A DNA stretch of 64,000 bases from Streptomyces sp. CC208A (GTDB lineage: Bacteria > Actinomycetota > Actinomycetes > Streptomycetales > Streptomycetaceae). The translations under genes and the position numbers were made by a program. Location of the stretch: contig NZ_JASCXN010000016.1 of NCBI RefSeq assembly GCF_030010625.1, forward strand, positions 62,001 to 126,000. The letters are read 5' to 3'. Each line of letters opens with the position of its first letter. Position 1 is the first letter of the stretch. The notes below the pieces were generated by a model. The model had not been told where the DNA came from and did not search any database. It was given only the letters and a program-made list of their open reading frames with translations. Below, one piece after another: positions 34,437 through 42,905 of this stretch.

Positions 34437-35462
34437 ATGCTTCGTATTCATTTCACCGCGGACGATCTGGCGGGGGTGCGGATCGCCGCCCGTCCTGACG
34501 TCCTGTGGGAAACGATTCTCAGCTTTCACCGTTTAAGGGACCGGCGCGGCCCGGTGGTGTTCGGCGGATGGCGTACGGAAACGAGGGCGCGGCTCGGCGG
34601 GGAGACCCGGCTGCTCGCCGCTCTTGTCCCCAGTCGTGGTTATTTCCCCGACTTCCTGACCCCGGCGGAGGGCCTCCAGGGCCTCGACGACGGGCTCCAG
34701 GCGGTCCGCGCGACCGCGCCGGGCCGGCTCCGCTCGGAGCTGTCCCTGCTGGCCGCCGACCGGAGCGGCGGCCGTACCGTGCCGCACTCGCTGCGGGCCC
34801 TCGCCGACGGCGGCCCGGAGCCCTTCGACCGGCTGCTCGGGGCGCTGCGCAGCTACCACCGGGCGGCGGTGGAGCCGTACTGGCCGCACATCCAGGCCCG
34901 GGTGGAGGCCGACCGGGCCCGCCGGGGCCGGGCGGTCCTGGACGGCGGCGCGGAGGAGCTGCTCGGCTCGCTGCCGCCGATGCTGACCTGGCGGGCGCCG
35001 GTCCTGGAGGCCGCCTACCCGGTCGACCGCGACGTGCACCTGGACGGGCGGGGGCTGCTGCTCCAGCCCTCGTACTTCTGCCGGGGGACGCCGGTGATGC
35101 TGCGGGACCCGGCGCTGCCGCCGGTGCTCGTCTACCCGGTGACCCACGGGGAGGCGCCGACGGTCCGCCCGCCGGGCGTCTCCTCGCTGGCGAAGCTGGT
35201 GGGCCAGACCCGGGCGGAGGTCCTCCGGGCCATCGGGGACGGCGGGACGACCAGCGAGCTGGCCCGCCGGGCCGGGGTGTCGCTCGCCTCGGCCAGCCAG
35301 CACGCGGGCGTGCTGCGGGAGGCCGGCCTGATAGCGACCCTGCGGCACGGCAACGCGGTGCTGCACACGCTGACGCCGCTGGGCGCCGCCCTCCTCGGCG
35401 GAGGGCGGGCCCAGCGGCGCGAGGAGCGCTGCTACGCGCGGAACGGGCCGGTCACCTCGTAG
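34437..35462 (+). CDS. Winged-helix (ArsR-like, DUF5937-type) regulator
   Basis: A 341-residue protein. The N-terminal two thirds resemble the DUF5937 regulator type: MLRIHFTADDLAGVRIAARP, a WETILSFHRLR helix and LLQPSYFCRGTPVML. The C-terminal winged helix (about 255-330) reads TRAEVLRAIGDGGTTSELAR, then RAGVSLASASQHAGVLREAGL, an ArsR-like HTH. Such proteins often control a nearby transporter, but none is adjacent here. The start is ATG 34437. Its last 31 bp overlap the end of the converging PhoX-like gene. Confidence 0.8.
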   Translation: MLRIHFTADDLAGVRIAARPDVLWETILSFHRLRDRRGPVVFGGWRTETRARLGGETRLLAALVPSRGYFPDFLTPAEGLQGLDDGLQAVRATAPGRLRSELSLLAADRSGGRTVPHSLRALADGGPEPFDRLLGALRSYHRAAVEPYWPHIQARVEADRARRGRAVLDGGAEELLGSLPPMLTWRAPVLEAAYPVDRDVHLDGRGLLLQPSYFCRGTPVMLRDPALPPVLVYPVTHGEAPTVRPPGVSSLAKLVGQTRAEVLRAIGDGGTTSELARRAGVSLASASQHAGVLREAGLIATLRHGNAVLHTLTPLGAALLGGGRAQRREERCYARNGPVTS

Positions 35463-36592
35463 GTGATGCCGCCCGAGGAGCTGCCCGTGGTGCCGCGCTG
35501 GCTGGAGAAGTACAGCCGCGTGCCGTCGGGCGAGAAGGCCGGTCCGGTGATCTCGGAGCCGGACTGGCCGGTGATCCGCAGGAAGGGCGCGACGGTGTCG
35601 TCGGGCGTGATCAGGCAGATCTCCATGTTGCCGCCGTCCTCGGCGATGTAGAGGTCGCCGGAGGAGGAGCCGGTGATGTTGTCCACGCCGGTGAGCGGGG
35701 CGGCGCCGCCGGGCACCAGGGAGTCGTCGTAGGCGAGCTCGTAGGTGTTGCTGGTGAGGTTGATCTGCCAGACGCGGTTGTCGCCCTTGGTGGTGAACCA
35801 GACCTTGCCGTCGGCGTAGTGGCAGCCCTCGCCGCCGTTGAACTTCTTCGCGCCGGAGACCTGACCGCGGGTGGCCTTCGGGGAGCCGTCCGGGTCGGGG
35901 ACGTTCGCCCAGGTGAAGGAGCCGGAGGTGGCGGTGCCGGCCTTGAGGACCTGGAGGGTGCCGGAGGAGAGGTCGCCCCAGGTGGCGGGGGCGAAGCGGT
36001 AGAAGCAGCCGTCCGACTTGTCCTCGGTCAGGTAGATGACCTGGCGGACCGGGTCGGCCGCGGCGGCCTCGTGGTTGAAGCGGCCCATGGCGGGGCGGCG
36101 GACGGCGGCGTTCACGCCCCGCGGGTCGGTCTCGTAGACGTAGCCGGTGTCCACCTCCTCGCAGGACAGCCAGGTGTTCCACGGGGTGGCGCCGCCCGCG
36201 CAGTTGCGGTTGGTGTTGGACAGGATGCGGTAGGCGGAGGTGACCGTGCCCGAGGAGTTGAACCTGATGGCGCTCGCGCCGCCGGTCGAGGAGATCTCCG
36301 AGTTGGACACGTAGATCCAGCCCGTGCCGTCGGCGAAGCAGGCGCCGCCGTCGGGGGCGTTGTGCCAGGTGTACGAGGTGCCGGGCACGGCCTGGCCGGA
36401 CCGGGCGATGATCCGGCTGGTGAACCCGGCCGGCAGCATGATGCCGTTCGCGTCCGCCGCGCCGAGCGCCCCGTAGGGGCCGGCGCCGGGCTGGGCGGGG
36501 GCCGCGTAGGCGGCGCCCCGCATCAGGGTGCCGCCGAAGGCGGCCGCCGACGTGCCGATGACCGCTCCGCGCAGGAAACTGCGTCGCTCCAC
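35432..36592 (-). CDS. PhoX-like (DUF839) secreted protein with Tat signal
   Basis: A 386-residue exported protein. MERRSFLRGAVIG is a twin-arginine signal, cleaved near YAAPA. The mature part is a beta-propeller with PhoX/DUF839 signatures (ISCEEV-type WLSCEEVDTGYVYE, GRFNHEAAAADP, YLTEDKSDGCFYRF, GGEGCHYADGKVWFTTK). PhoX enzymes are Ca2+/Fe3+ phosphatases folded before Tat export. At 386 residues it is shorter than full PhoX, so it may be a related hydrolase. ATG 36592 has GGAGA upstream. A lone PHO-box-like GGTTCACC lies on the minus strand at 36654-36661. Confidence 0.82.
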   Translation of the reverse strand: MERRSFLRGAVIGTSAAAFGGTLMRGAAYAAPAQPGAGPYGALGAADANGIMLPAGFTSRIIARSGQAVPGTSYTWHNAPDGGACFADGTGWIYVSNSEISSTGGASAIRFNSSGTVTSAYRILSNTNRNCAGGATPWNTWLSCEEVDTGYVYETDPRGVNAAVRRPAMGRFNHEAAAADPVRQVIYLTEDKSDGCFYRFAPATWGDLSSGTLQVLKAGTATSGSFTWANVPDPDGSPKATRGQVSGAKKFNGGEGCHYADGKVWFTTKGDNRVWQINLTSNTYELAYDDSLVPGGAAPLTGVDNITGSSSGDLYIAEDGGNMEICLITPDDTVAPFLRITGQSGSEITGPAFSPDGTRLYFSSQRGTTGSSSGGITYEVTGPFRA

Positions 36593-36818
36593 GTCTTCTC
36601 TCCAGGGGTGTGGTGACCCCCCCGCCGCACGGTCAGCGGCGGGGCCGTGCGCTGGTGAACCTAGGAGCCCGGAGTTGACTGTGCATCAACAATCGGTGAC
36701 GGGGAAGGGGCGGGCGTGGGGCGGAGAGCCGGTTCCGGGGCCGGGCGGCGCCCCTGACCGGGCCCGGTCGGGACCTTCGGCACTGGGAGACAGGGGAGGG
36801 TACGGAGAGACTGGGGCC

Positions 36819-37286
36819 ATGCGCGAAACCCGGGAGCCCGCCGACATCGGCGGCCGCGACGACCTCGACGTGGTGCTGCGCCGCTTCTACACGGCCGCCT
36901 TCGCCGACCCCCTCATCGGCCCCTTCTTCACCGAGGTCGCCGGCACGGACCTGGAGGTCCACCTGCCGCGCATCACCGACTTCTGGGAGCGCGCCCTCTT
37001 CCGTACCGTCGAGTACGCGCGGGACCCCTTCGCCCCGCACGCGGTGCTGCACGCCGCCCGCCCCCTCGCCGCCGCCCACTTCGGCCGCTGGGTCCAGCTC
37101 TGGCAGGCCACCGTCGACGGCCTCCACCGGGGTCCGGTCGCGGACCGGGCCAAGGCGATGGGGGAGCGGATCGCCGTCGCCATGCTGAAGCGGCTCGGCG
37201 GCCCCGGCGCGGAGGCGGCGGCGGCCACCGGCGGGACCGGCGGCTTCGTCCCGTCGGCGGCGCTCACCCTGCGCATGCCGACCTGA
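36819..37286 (+). CDS. Group III truncated haemoglobin
   Basis: A 155-residue globin. It has a 2-on-2 type helix pattern with a probable distal Tyr in LDVVLRRFYTAAFADP, IGPFFTEV, LPRITDFWERALF, proximal region AAHFGRWVQLWQATVD, and no glycine motif of group I/II. Likely roles are O2 or NO chemistry. The C-terminal 30 residues are Gly/Ala-rich and may be disordered. ATG 36819 lies 6 nt after GAGACT, a -10-like box. Confidence 0.82.
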   Translation: MRETREPADIGGRDDLDVVLRRFYTAAFADPLIGPFFTEVAGTDLEVHLPRITDFWERALFRTVEYARDPFAPHAVLHAARPLAAAHFGRWVQLWQATVDGLHRGPVADRAKAMGERIAVAMLKRLGGPGAEAAAATGGTGGFVPSAALTLRMPT

Positions 37287-37380
37287 ACGAGAAAACTTCT
37301 CCGGAGAGCGATGAGTCCGGGCCGCAAGCCCCGTCCTACCTCTCGACAGCACCGCCACGACGGAGAAGAGAGAGCACACC

Positions 37381-37794
37381 ATGGCCCCGCAGATGATCTT
37401 CGTGAACCTGCCCGTGAAGGACCTCGACACCAGCAAGGCCTTCTACGAGAAGCTCGGCTACACGATCAACCCGCAGTTCACCGACGAGACGGCCGCCTGT
37501 GTCGTGATCAGCGACGCCATCTTCGTCATGCTGCTCACCGAGGAGAAGTTCCGGGACTTCACCGCCCCCGGCAAGACGGTCGCCGACGCCACGCGCTCCA
37601 CCGGGGTGCTCCTCTCGCTGAACGCCGAGAGCCGCGAGAAGGCCGACGAACTCGCCGACCGGGCCCTGGAGGCGGGCGGCAGCCCGGCGAAGGAGCCGAT
37701 GGACCTGGGCTTCATGTACGGCCGCTCCTTCGCCGACCCCGACGGCCACCACTGGGAGGTCTTCTGGATGGACCCGGCCGCCGCCCAGGGCTGA
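37381..37794 (+). CDS. VOC-superfamily (glyoxalase-like) protein
   Basis: A 137-residue protein with the two-module beta-alpha-beta fold of the vicinal oxygen chelate superfamily: FVNLPVKDLDTSKAFYEKLGY at the start and FADPDGHHWEVFWMDP at the end. It resembles the glyoxalase/bleomycin-resistance type often seen in actinobacteria. The substrate is not evident. The RBS is GAAGAGAGAG before ATG 37381. It converges with nirD 33 bp away. Confidence 0.85.
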   Translation: MAPQMIFVNLPVKDLDTSKAFYEKLGYTINPQFTDETAACVVISDAIFVMLLTEEKFRDFTAPGKTVADATRSTGVLLSLNAESREKADELADRALEAGGSPAKEPMDLGFMYGRSFADPDGHHWEVFWMDPAAAQG

Positions 37795-37827
37795 GCCCCG
37801 CCGCCCGCCAGGACCGGGCGAGTCACC

Positions 37828-38193
37828 TCACGTGAGGCGGACCGGATAGACCGTCACCGACACCTCGTCGTCGTCCAGGCACCGCCCCGTCACCAGGTCG
37901 AAGCGCTGCTTCAGGAGCGGCGAGGCGACGAACGGACGGCCGTCCGCCGTGCCGATCAGGCCCCGGGAGAGCACCTGGGCGCCGGTGAACGGGTCGCGGT
38001 TGTCGATCGCGTACGCCCGGCCCGCCCGGTCCCGGAAGACCGCCGCCTGCCGTCCGTCCGGCAGCAGGGCCGCCAGGCCGCGGCCCGGGGTCAGGCGGGT
38101 CTCCTCGCAGACCGGCATCCAGGAGTCGGGGGTCGGGGAGAGTTCAAGAGTCGTCGGTGTCGGCAGCGTCGGCAGCGTCGGCAGCGTCGTCAT
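37828..38193 (-). CDS. nirD: Nitrite reductase small subunit NirD
   Basis: A 121-residue Rieske-fold subunit of assimilatory NADH-nitrite reductase. It keeps the fold (WMPVCEETRLTPGRG, AVFRDRAGRAYAIDNRDPF, ASPLLKQRFDL), but the Rieske Cys-x-His pairs are absent, as is normal for NirD. The extreme N-terminus is TLP repeated three times, encoded by a 9-bp tandem repeat. The start overlaps nirB's stop by 4 nt, indicating translational coupling. Confidence 0.93.
   Translation of the reverse strand: MTTLPTLPTLPTPTTLELSPTPDSWMPVCEETRLTPGRGLAALLPDGRQAAVFRDRAGRAYAIDNRDPFTGAQVLSRGLIGTADGRPFVASPLLKQRFDLVTGRCLDDDEVSVTVYPVRLT
38161..38187 (-). repeat. 9-bp tandem repeat in the start of nirD
   Basis: CGGCAGCGT is repeated three times exactly, coding for Thr-Leu-Pro three times just after the nirD start. 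It is a potential slippage tract, but each unit keeps the frame. Confidence 0.8.
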
Positions 38194-40712
38194 CGGGATG
38201 TGACTCCTTCCAGAGTGAGGAACGTGAGGTCCGGCTTGATCTGGTCGCGCTCAGGGACGAACCGGACCGTCGGGTCCGGCGTCTCCGGCGCGTTCACGAA
38301 GGAGACGAAGCGGCGCAGCCGCTCCGGGTCGTCCAGGGTCTGCGCCCATTCGTCCTGGTAGCCGGCGACGTGCGCCGCCATCAGCGCCTCCAGCTCGTCG
38401 CAGAGGCCCAGCGAGTCCTTCACGATCACGTCGCGGAGGTGGTCGAGGCCGCCCTCCAGGCGCTCCAGCCACACCGACGTCCGCTCCAGGCGGTCCGCCG
38501 TCCGGATGTAGAACATCAGGAACCGGTCGATGAGCCGCACCAGTTCGGCGTCGGACAGGTCCTGGGCCAGCAGGTCCGCGTGGCGCGGGGTCGCGCCGCC
38601 GTTGCCGCCCACGTACAGGTTCCAGCCGTTCGCCGTGGCGATCACGCCGAAGTCCTTCGACTGGGCCTCGGCGCACTCGCGGGCGCAGCCGGAGACCGCC
38701 GACTTCAGCTTGTGCGGGGCGCGCAGGCCCCGGTAGCGCAGCTCCAGCTGGATCGCCATCCTCACCGAGTCCTGCACGCCGTAGCGGCACCAGGTCTGTC
38801 CCACGCAGGACTTCACCGTGCGCAGCGCCTTGCCGTAGGCGTGTCCGGACTCGAAGCCGGCGTCCACCAGGCGGGTCCAGATCGCCGGGAGCTGGTCGAC
38901 GCGGGCGCCGAAGAGGTCGATCCGCTGACCGCCGGTGATCTTCGTGTAGAGCCCGAAGTCCCGGGCCACCTCGCCGATCACGATCAGCTTCTCCGGGGTG
39001 ATCTCGCCGCCGGGGATGCGCGGCACCACCGAATAGGAGCCGTTGCGCTGGAGGTTGGCCAGGTGGTGGTCGTTGGTGTCCTGGAGCGCGGCCTGCTCGC
39101 CGTCCAGGATGTACCCGTTGTTGAGGGAGGCGAGGATGGAGCCGACGGTCGGCTTGCACACCTCGCAGCCCTCGCCGCCCTTCGCCGCCTCCCGCCCGTG
39201 CGAGTCGAGCAGGGCGGCGAAGGACGTCACCCGCAGGGTGCGGGCGATCTCGTAGAGCTCGCTGCGGGAGTAGGAGAAGCAGCCGCAGAGCCCTTTGTCG
39301 GTCGCCGCCGGCAGCAGCTTCTCGATCACCTTCACGCAACTGCCGCATCCCGTACCGGCCTTGGTGCACTTCTTCACCTCGGGCAGCGAGGAGCACTGGC
39401 CGATCGCGTGCTTGGTCACGTTGTGGCAGGAGCAGATGACGGCGTCGTCCGGCAGCGCGGACGGACCCAGCGCCACCGGCGCGCCCGCCCCCGCCGGAAG
39501 CACCAACTGCTCGGGGGAGACAGGCGGCTTCGTCCCCGTCAGCGGGCGCAGCAGCCCGTACGACTCGGCGTCGCCGACCAGGACACCGCCGAGCAGCCGG
39601 CCCTCGGCGTCCACCACCAGCTTCTTGTAGACGCCCGCCCGGGAGTCGGAGTAGACGACGTCGAGGCTGCCCTCGGCGGTGCCGTGCGCGTCGCCGAAGG
39701 AGGCCACGTCGACCCCGAGCAGCTTCAGCTTGGTCGACAGGTCGGCGCCGGTGAAACCGGTCTCCTCGTCCACCTCCTCGGCGAGCACCGCGGCCGCCGT
39801 CTGCGCCATCTCGTACCCCGGCGCCACCAGGCCGTAGACCCGCCCGTCGGAGGCGAGCGCGCACTCGCCGATCGCGAGGACCGCGGGGTCCGAGGTGCGG
39901 CACAGCTCGTCGACGGCGATGCCGCCGCGCTCGCCCACGTCGAGTCCGCACTCGCGCGCCAGCTGGTCCCGGGGCCGTACGCCCGCCGAGAACACCACCA
40001 TGTCGGTGGCGAGTTCGGTGCCGTCCGACAGCCGCATGCCCGTCACGGCCCCGTCGGCCGTCACGACCTCCTGGGTGCCCGTGCCGGTGTGCACGGTCAG
40101 CCCCATCTGCTCGATCGTCCGCAGCAGCGCCGCGCCGCCGCCCTCGTCCACCTGCACCGGCATCAGGCGCGGCGCGAACTCCACGATGTGGGTGTCCAGG
40201 CCGAGGCCCTTCAGCGCGCCGGCCGCCTCCAGGCCGAGCAGACCGCCGCCGACCACCGCGCCCGTCGTCGCCGTCTTCGCGTACTCCTCGATCGCGAGCA
40301 GGTCCTCGATCGTGCGGTACACGAAGCAGCCGCGGGCGTCCTTGCCGGGCACCGGCGGCACGAAGGGGTACGAGCCGGTGGCGAGCACCAGGTGGTCGTA
40401 GGCGACGACCCGCCCCGACCGGGCGGTGACCGTCCGCGCCGCGCGGTCGACGGCCACCACCGGCTCGTCCGTGTACAGCTCGATGCCGTGCCGCTCCATG
40501 AACCCGGCCTCGACCATCGACAGGTCGTCCGGCGTCTTCCCGGAGAAGTACGAGGTCAGCTGGACGCGGTCGTACGCGGGGCGCGGCTCCTCGCAGAGGA
40601 CCACGATCCGGGCCCGCTCGGTGACGCCCCGGTCGGCGAGCGCCTCCAGGAACCGCTGACCGACCATTCCGTGGCCGACCAGGACGATGGTGGGAATGGT
40701 GGAAGTGGTCAT
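38190..40712 (-). CDS. nirB: Nitrite reductase (NADH) large subunit NirB
   Basis: Reduces nitrite to ammonium in nitrogen assimilation; 840 residues. Order: FAD/NAD domain (TIVLVGHGMVGQRFLEAL; VVGGGLLGLEAAGAL), a BFD-like [2Fe-2S] region (CSCHNVTKHAIGQC ... CGSCVK), then the sirohaem/4Fe-4S half with VKSCVGQTWCRYGVQDS and SGCARECAEAQSKDFG. All four sirohaem-cluster cysteines are present. ATG 40712 overlaps the stop of the upstream FAD reductase gene by 4 nt; the frame stays open far upstream only because of GC bias. Confidence 0.95.
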   Translation of the reverse strand: MTTSTIPTIVLVGHGMVGQRFLEALADRGVTERARIVVLCEEPRPAYDRVQLTSYFSGKTPDDLSMVEAGFMERHGIELYTDEPVVAVDRAARTVTARSGRVVAYDHLVLATGSYPFVPPVPGKDARGCFVYRTIEDLLAIEEYAKTATTGAVVGGGLLGLEAAGALKGLGLDTHIVEFAPRLMPVQVDEGGGAALLRTIEQMGLTVHTGTGTQEVVTADGAVTGMRLSDGTELATDMVVFSAGVRPRDQLARECGLDVGERGGIAVDELCRTSDPAVLAIGECALASDGRVYGLVAPGYEMAQTAAAVLAEEVDEETGFTGADLSTKLKLLGVDVASFGDAHGTAEGSLDVVYSDSRAGVYKKLVVDAEGRLLGGVLVGDAESYGLLRPLTGTKPPVSPEQLVLPAGAGAPVALGPSALPDDAVICSCHNVTKHAIGQCSSLPEVKKCTKAGTGCGSCVKVIEKLLPAATDKGLCGCFSYSRSELYEIARTLRVTSFAALLDSHGREAAKGGEGCEVCKPTVGSILASLNNGYILDGEQAALQDTNDHHLANLQRNGSYSVVPRIPGGEITPEKLIVIGEVARDFGLYTKITGGQRIDLFGARVDQLPAIWTRLVDAGFESGHAYGKALRTVKSCVGQTWCRYGVQDSVRMAIQLELRYRGLRAPHKLKSAVSGCARECAEAQSKDFGVIATANGWNLYVGGNGGATPRHADLLAQDLSDAELVRLIDRFLMFYIRTADRLERTSVWLERLEGGLDHLRDVIVKDSLGLCDELEALMAAHVAGYQDEWAQTLDDPERLRRFVSFVNAPETPDPTVRFVPERDQIKPDLTFLTLEGVTSR

Positions 40713-41899
40713 GAGGAGCCTCCGTCGTGGGTGAGCAGGTGCAGCAGGGGGGCCTCCGGCAGGGCCTCGTCGCCCTCCCAGGCCCGGGCGAGCGTGCCGA
40801 CCGCGGCCAGATCGCCGAGGAGGACGCCCCCGACGAGCCGGTCGCCGCGGACGACGACCTTGCGGTAGGCGCCCCGGGTCGCGTCGGTGAGCTGGACGAC
40901 GTCGTCGCCCGGCCGCGGGGTGGCCTCGCCGAAGGCGGCGAGGTCCATCGGCCGCGCCCCGCCGAGGGTGAGCCGGGTCAGCGCCCGGGTGCCGGTGTAG
41001 CGGGGCCCGGCGGCACCGGACAGCACGTCCGCGAGGACGTCCGCCTGTTCCAGGGCCGGGCCCGCCAGGCCGTAGACCCGGCCGTCGTGCTCGGCGCAGT
41101 CGCCGATCGCGTGGATGTACGGGTCCGAGGTCCGCAGCTCGTCGTCGACGACGACCCCGGTGCGGACGTCGAGCCCCGCCTCGCGGGCCAGCGCGACCCG
41201 GGGCCGTACCCCGCAGGCCAGGACCACGACCTGGGCGTCCAGGACGAAGCCGTCGGCGAGTTCCACCGCCGTCACCGCCCCGTCCCGCTGCCGCAGACCG
41301 CTGACCCGGCACTCGGTGTGCGTCTCGACGCCGAGCCCGTCCAGGTGCTCCCGAAGCAGCGCGGAGGCGTGCGGGTCCAGGTGCCGTTCCATCAGGCCCT
41401 CGCCCTGCTGGGTGAGGACCACCTCCGCGCCGAGCGCGGCGAGCGCCCGCGCCGCCGACACCCCGAGGAGCCCGCCGCCGATGACGACCGCCCGCACCCC
41501 CGGCCGGACGACGGCCCGCAGGGCGAGGCAGTCGTCGAGGGTGCGGAAGGGGTGCACGCCCTCCGGGAGCTGGGCCCCGCGCAGTCCGCGCAGCGGCGGC
41601 AGCACCGGGTTGGAGCCGGTGGCGAGGACCAGCCGGTCGTAGCCGACCAGCGAGCCGTCGGCGCACTCCACCGTGCGGGCCGCCCGGTCGATCCGCACCG
41701 CCCGCACTCCGCGGCGCACCGGCTCGCGGGGTTCGGGCAGGGCGATGACCTCGGGGGCGTACCGTCCGGCGAGGACGTCGGCGAGCAGCACCCGGTTGTA
41801 CGGGGCGTGCGGCTCCTCCCCGAGGAGGGTGACCGGCAGGCGCTGGGCGAGGCGGAGGCCCGCCGTTCCGCCTCCGACCACCACGATCCGTGTACTCAT
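40709..41899 (-). CDS. FAD/NAD(P)-dependent reductase of the nir operon
   Basis: A 396-residue pyridine nucleotide-disulfide reductase fold protein similar to the N-terminal third of NirB. FAD site IVVVGGGTAGLRLAQRL, NAD site AVVIGGGLLGVSAARAL, late FAD motif HAIGDCAEHDG. It lacks iron-sulfur or sirohaem domains. As first gene of the unit, it probably supplies electrons to nitrate or nitrite reduction (a NasB/NasC-like role, inferred). A GlnR-like box lies 24 bp upstream of ATG 41899. Confidence 0.88.
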   Translation of the reverse strand: MSTRIVVVGGGTAGLRLAQRLPVTLLGEEPHAPYNRVLLADVLAGRYAPEVIALPEPREPVRRGVRAVRIDRAARTVECADGSLVGYDRLVLATGSNPVLPPLRGLRGAQLPEGVHPFRTLDDCLALRAVVRPGVRAVVIGGGLLGVSAARALAALGAEVVLTQQGEGLMERHLDPHASALLREHLDGLGVETHTECRVSGLRQRDGAVTAVELADGFVLDAQVVVLACGVRPRVALAREAGLDVRTGVVVDDELRTSDPYIHAIGDCAEHDGRVYGLAGPALEQADVLADVLSGAAGPRYTGTRALTRLTLGGARPMDLAAFGEATPRPGDDVVQLTDATRGAYRKVVVRGDRLVGGVLLGDLAAVGTLARAWEGDEALPEAPLLHLLTHDGGSS

Positions 41900-41922
41900 A
41901 CCCGGAAGGGTGCGGGCCCGGT

Positions 41923-41960
41923 GTTTCCCGGTGGCATCCCGACTGTTTCCCGTACGGAAC
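41923..41960 (-). promoter_or_regulatory. GlnR-like box before the nir operon
   Basis: On the minus strand: GTTCC-N6-GAAAC-N6-GATGC-N6-GAAAC. Both GAAAC half-sites are perfect and exactly 22 bp apart, the spacing of the actinobacterial GlnR box (gTnAC-N6-GAAAC twice). The gTnAC half-sites are weak. GlnR control of nirB is known in Streptomyces. Confidence 0.65.
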
Positions 41961-42113
41961 GCTGATCTCCGACGGCGCCCCGCCCGGCTGTGAGGGCCGC
42001 CGGGGCCGCGCCGCCCGCACCCGGCGGGAAGCCGGGCCGCGCAAGCTCAGATCTTGCTCAACGATCGGATGATCGATGGCTGTACCAACGAGTCCGTCCC
42101 TAGGCTCGCGGGC

Positions 42114-42896
42114 ATGCCCGACATCACCCTCTCCACCCTCGTCCTGCTGTGCCTGGCCGCGCTCGTCGCGGGCTGGATCGACGCCGTGGTCGGGGGAGGC
42201 GGGCTGCTGCTCCTGCCGGCGCTGCTCATCGGGCTGCCGAACGCCGCCTACCCCTACGTCGCCGGCACCAACAAAGCGGTCGCGATCGTCGGCACGACGG
42301 GTGCGGCGATCACCTACGTCCGCAGGACGAGGGTGCCGGTGTGGACGGCGGTACGGGTCGGGCTCGCGGCCCTCGCGGGTTCGACGGCCGGCGCGCTGTT
42401 CACGACCGCCGTCGACGAGGAGGTCCTGAGGCCGCTGATCATCGTGGTGCTCGTCGCGGTGGCGGCCTTCGTGATCCTGAAGCCCTCGTTCGGGGCGCGG
42501 GCGGAGGAGGACCGGGCGCCGCTCACCCGGGCCCGGATCGTCACCGCGATCGTCCTCGTCGGCGGCGGGATCGGCTTCTACGACGGCCTGTTCGGGCCCG
42601 GCACCGGCACCTTCCTGGTGCTCGCCCTGACCGCCGTGCTCCACCTCGACCTGGTGACGGCCTCCGCCACCGCGAAGATCGTCAACGTCTGCACCAACGC
42701 GGGCGCGCTCGTCACCTTCGCCCTCAGCGGCACCGTCTACTGGCAGCTGGCCGCCCTCATGGCCGCCTTCAACCTGACCGGCGGGATGGTCGGCGCCCGG
42801 ATGGCGCTGAGCAAGGGCTCGGGGTTCGTCCGCGGGGTGCTGCTGGTCGTGGTGTTCTCGATGGTGGCGAAGCTGGGCTGGGACCAGTGGAGCTGA
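42114..42896 (+). CDS. TSUP (TauE/SafE) family permease
   Basis: A 260-residue membrane protein with about eight helices. It shows GWIDAVVGGGGLLLLPALL and YPYVAGTNKAVAIVGT in the first half and the repeat GIGFYDGLFGPGTGTFLVLAL in the second, the duplicated TSUP signature. The family exports sulfite, sulfoacetate or related anions. ATG 42114 lies 7 nt after TAGGCT, so it is probably leaderless. It is divergent from the nir operon, and a link with sulfite or nitrite export is possible but unproven. Confidence 0.88.
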   Translation: MPDITLSTLVLLCLAALVAGWIDAVVGGGGLLLLPALLIGLPNAAYPYVAGTNKAVAIVGTTGAAITYVRRTRVPVWTAVRVGLAALAGSTAGALFTTAVDEEVLRPLIIVVLVAVAAFVILKPSFGARAEEDRAPLTRARIVTAIVLVGGGIGFYDGLFGPGTGTFLVLALTAVLHLDLVTASATAKIVNVCTNAGALVTFALSGTVYWQLAALMAAFNLTGGMVGARMALSKGSGFVRGVLLVVVFSMVAKLGWDQWS

Positions 42897-42905
42897 GGCG
42901 CGGAC

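Noticed and set aside
38157..40868. About 900-codon plus-strand frame opposite nirB
   Set aside because: Composition is antisense noise (Arg/Val/Gly/His), while the minus strand encodes an intact NirB with all cofactor motifs.
40713..42644. N-terminal extension of NirB by over 640 codons
   Set aside because: The frame stays open by GC bias only; it runs through another reductase gene and the divergent promoter. NirB homology starts at ATG 40712.
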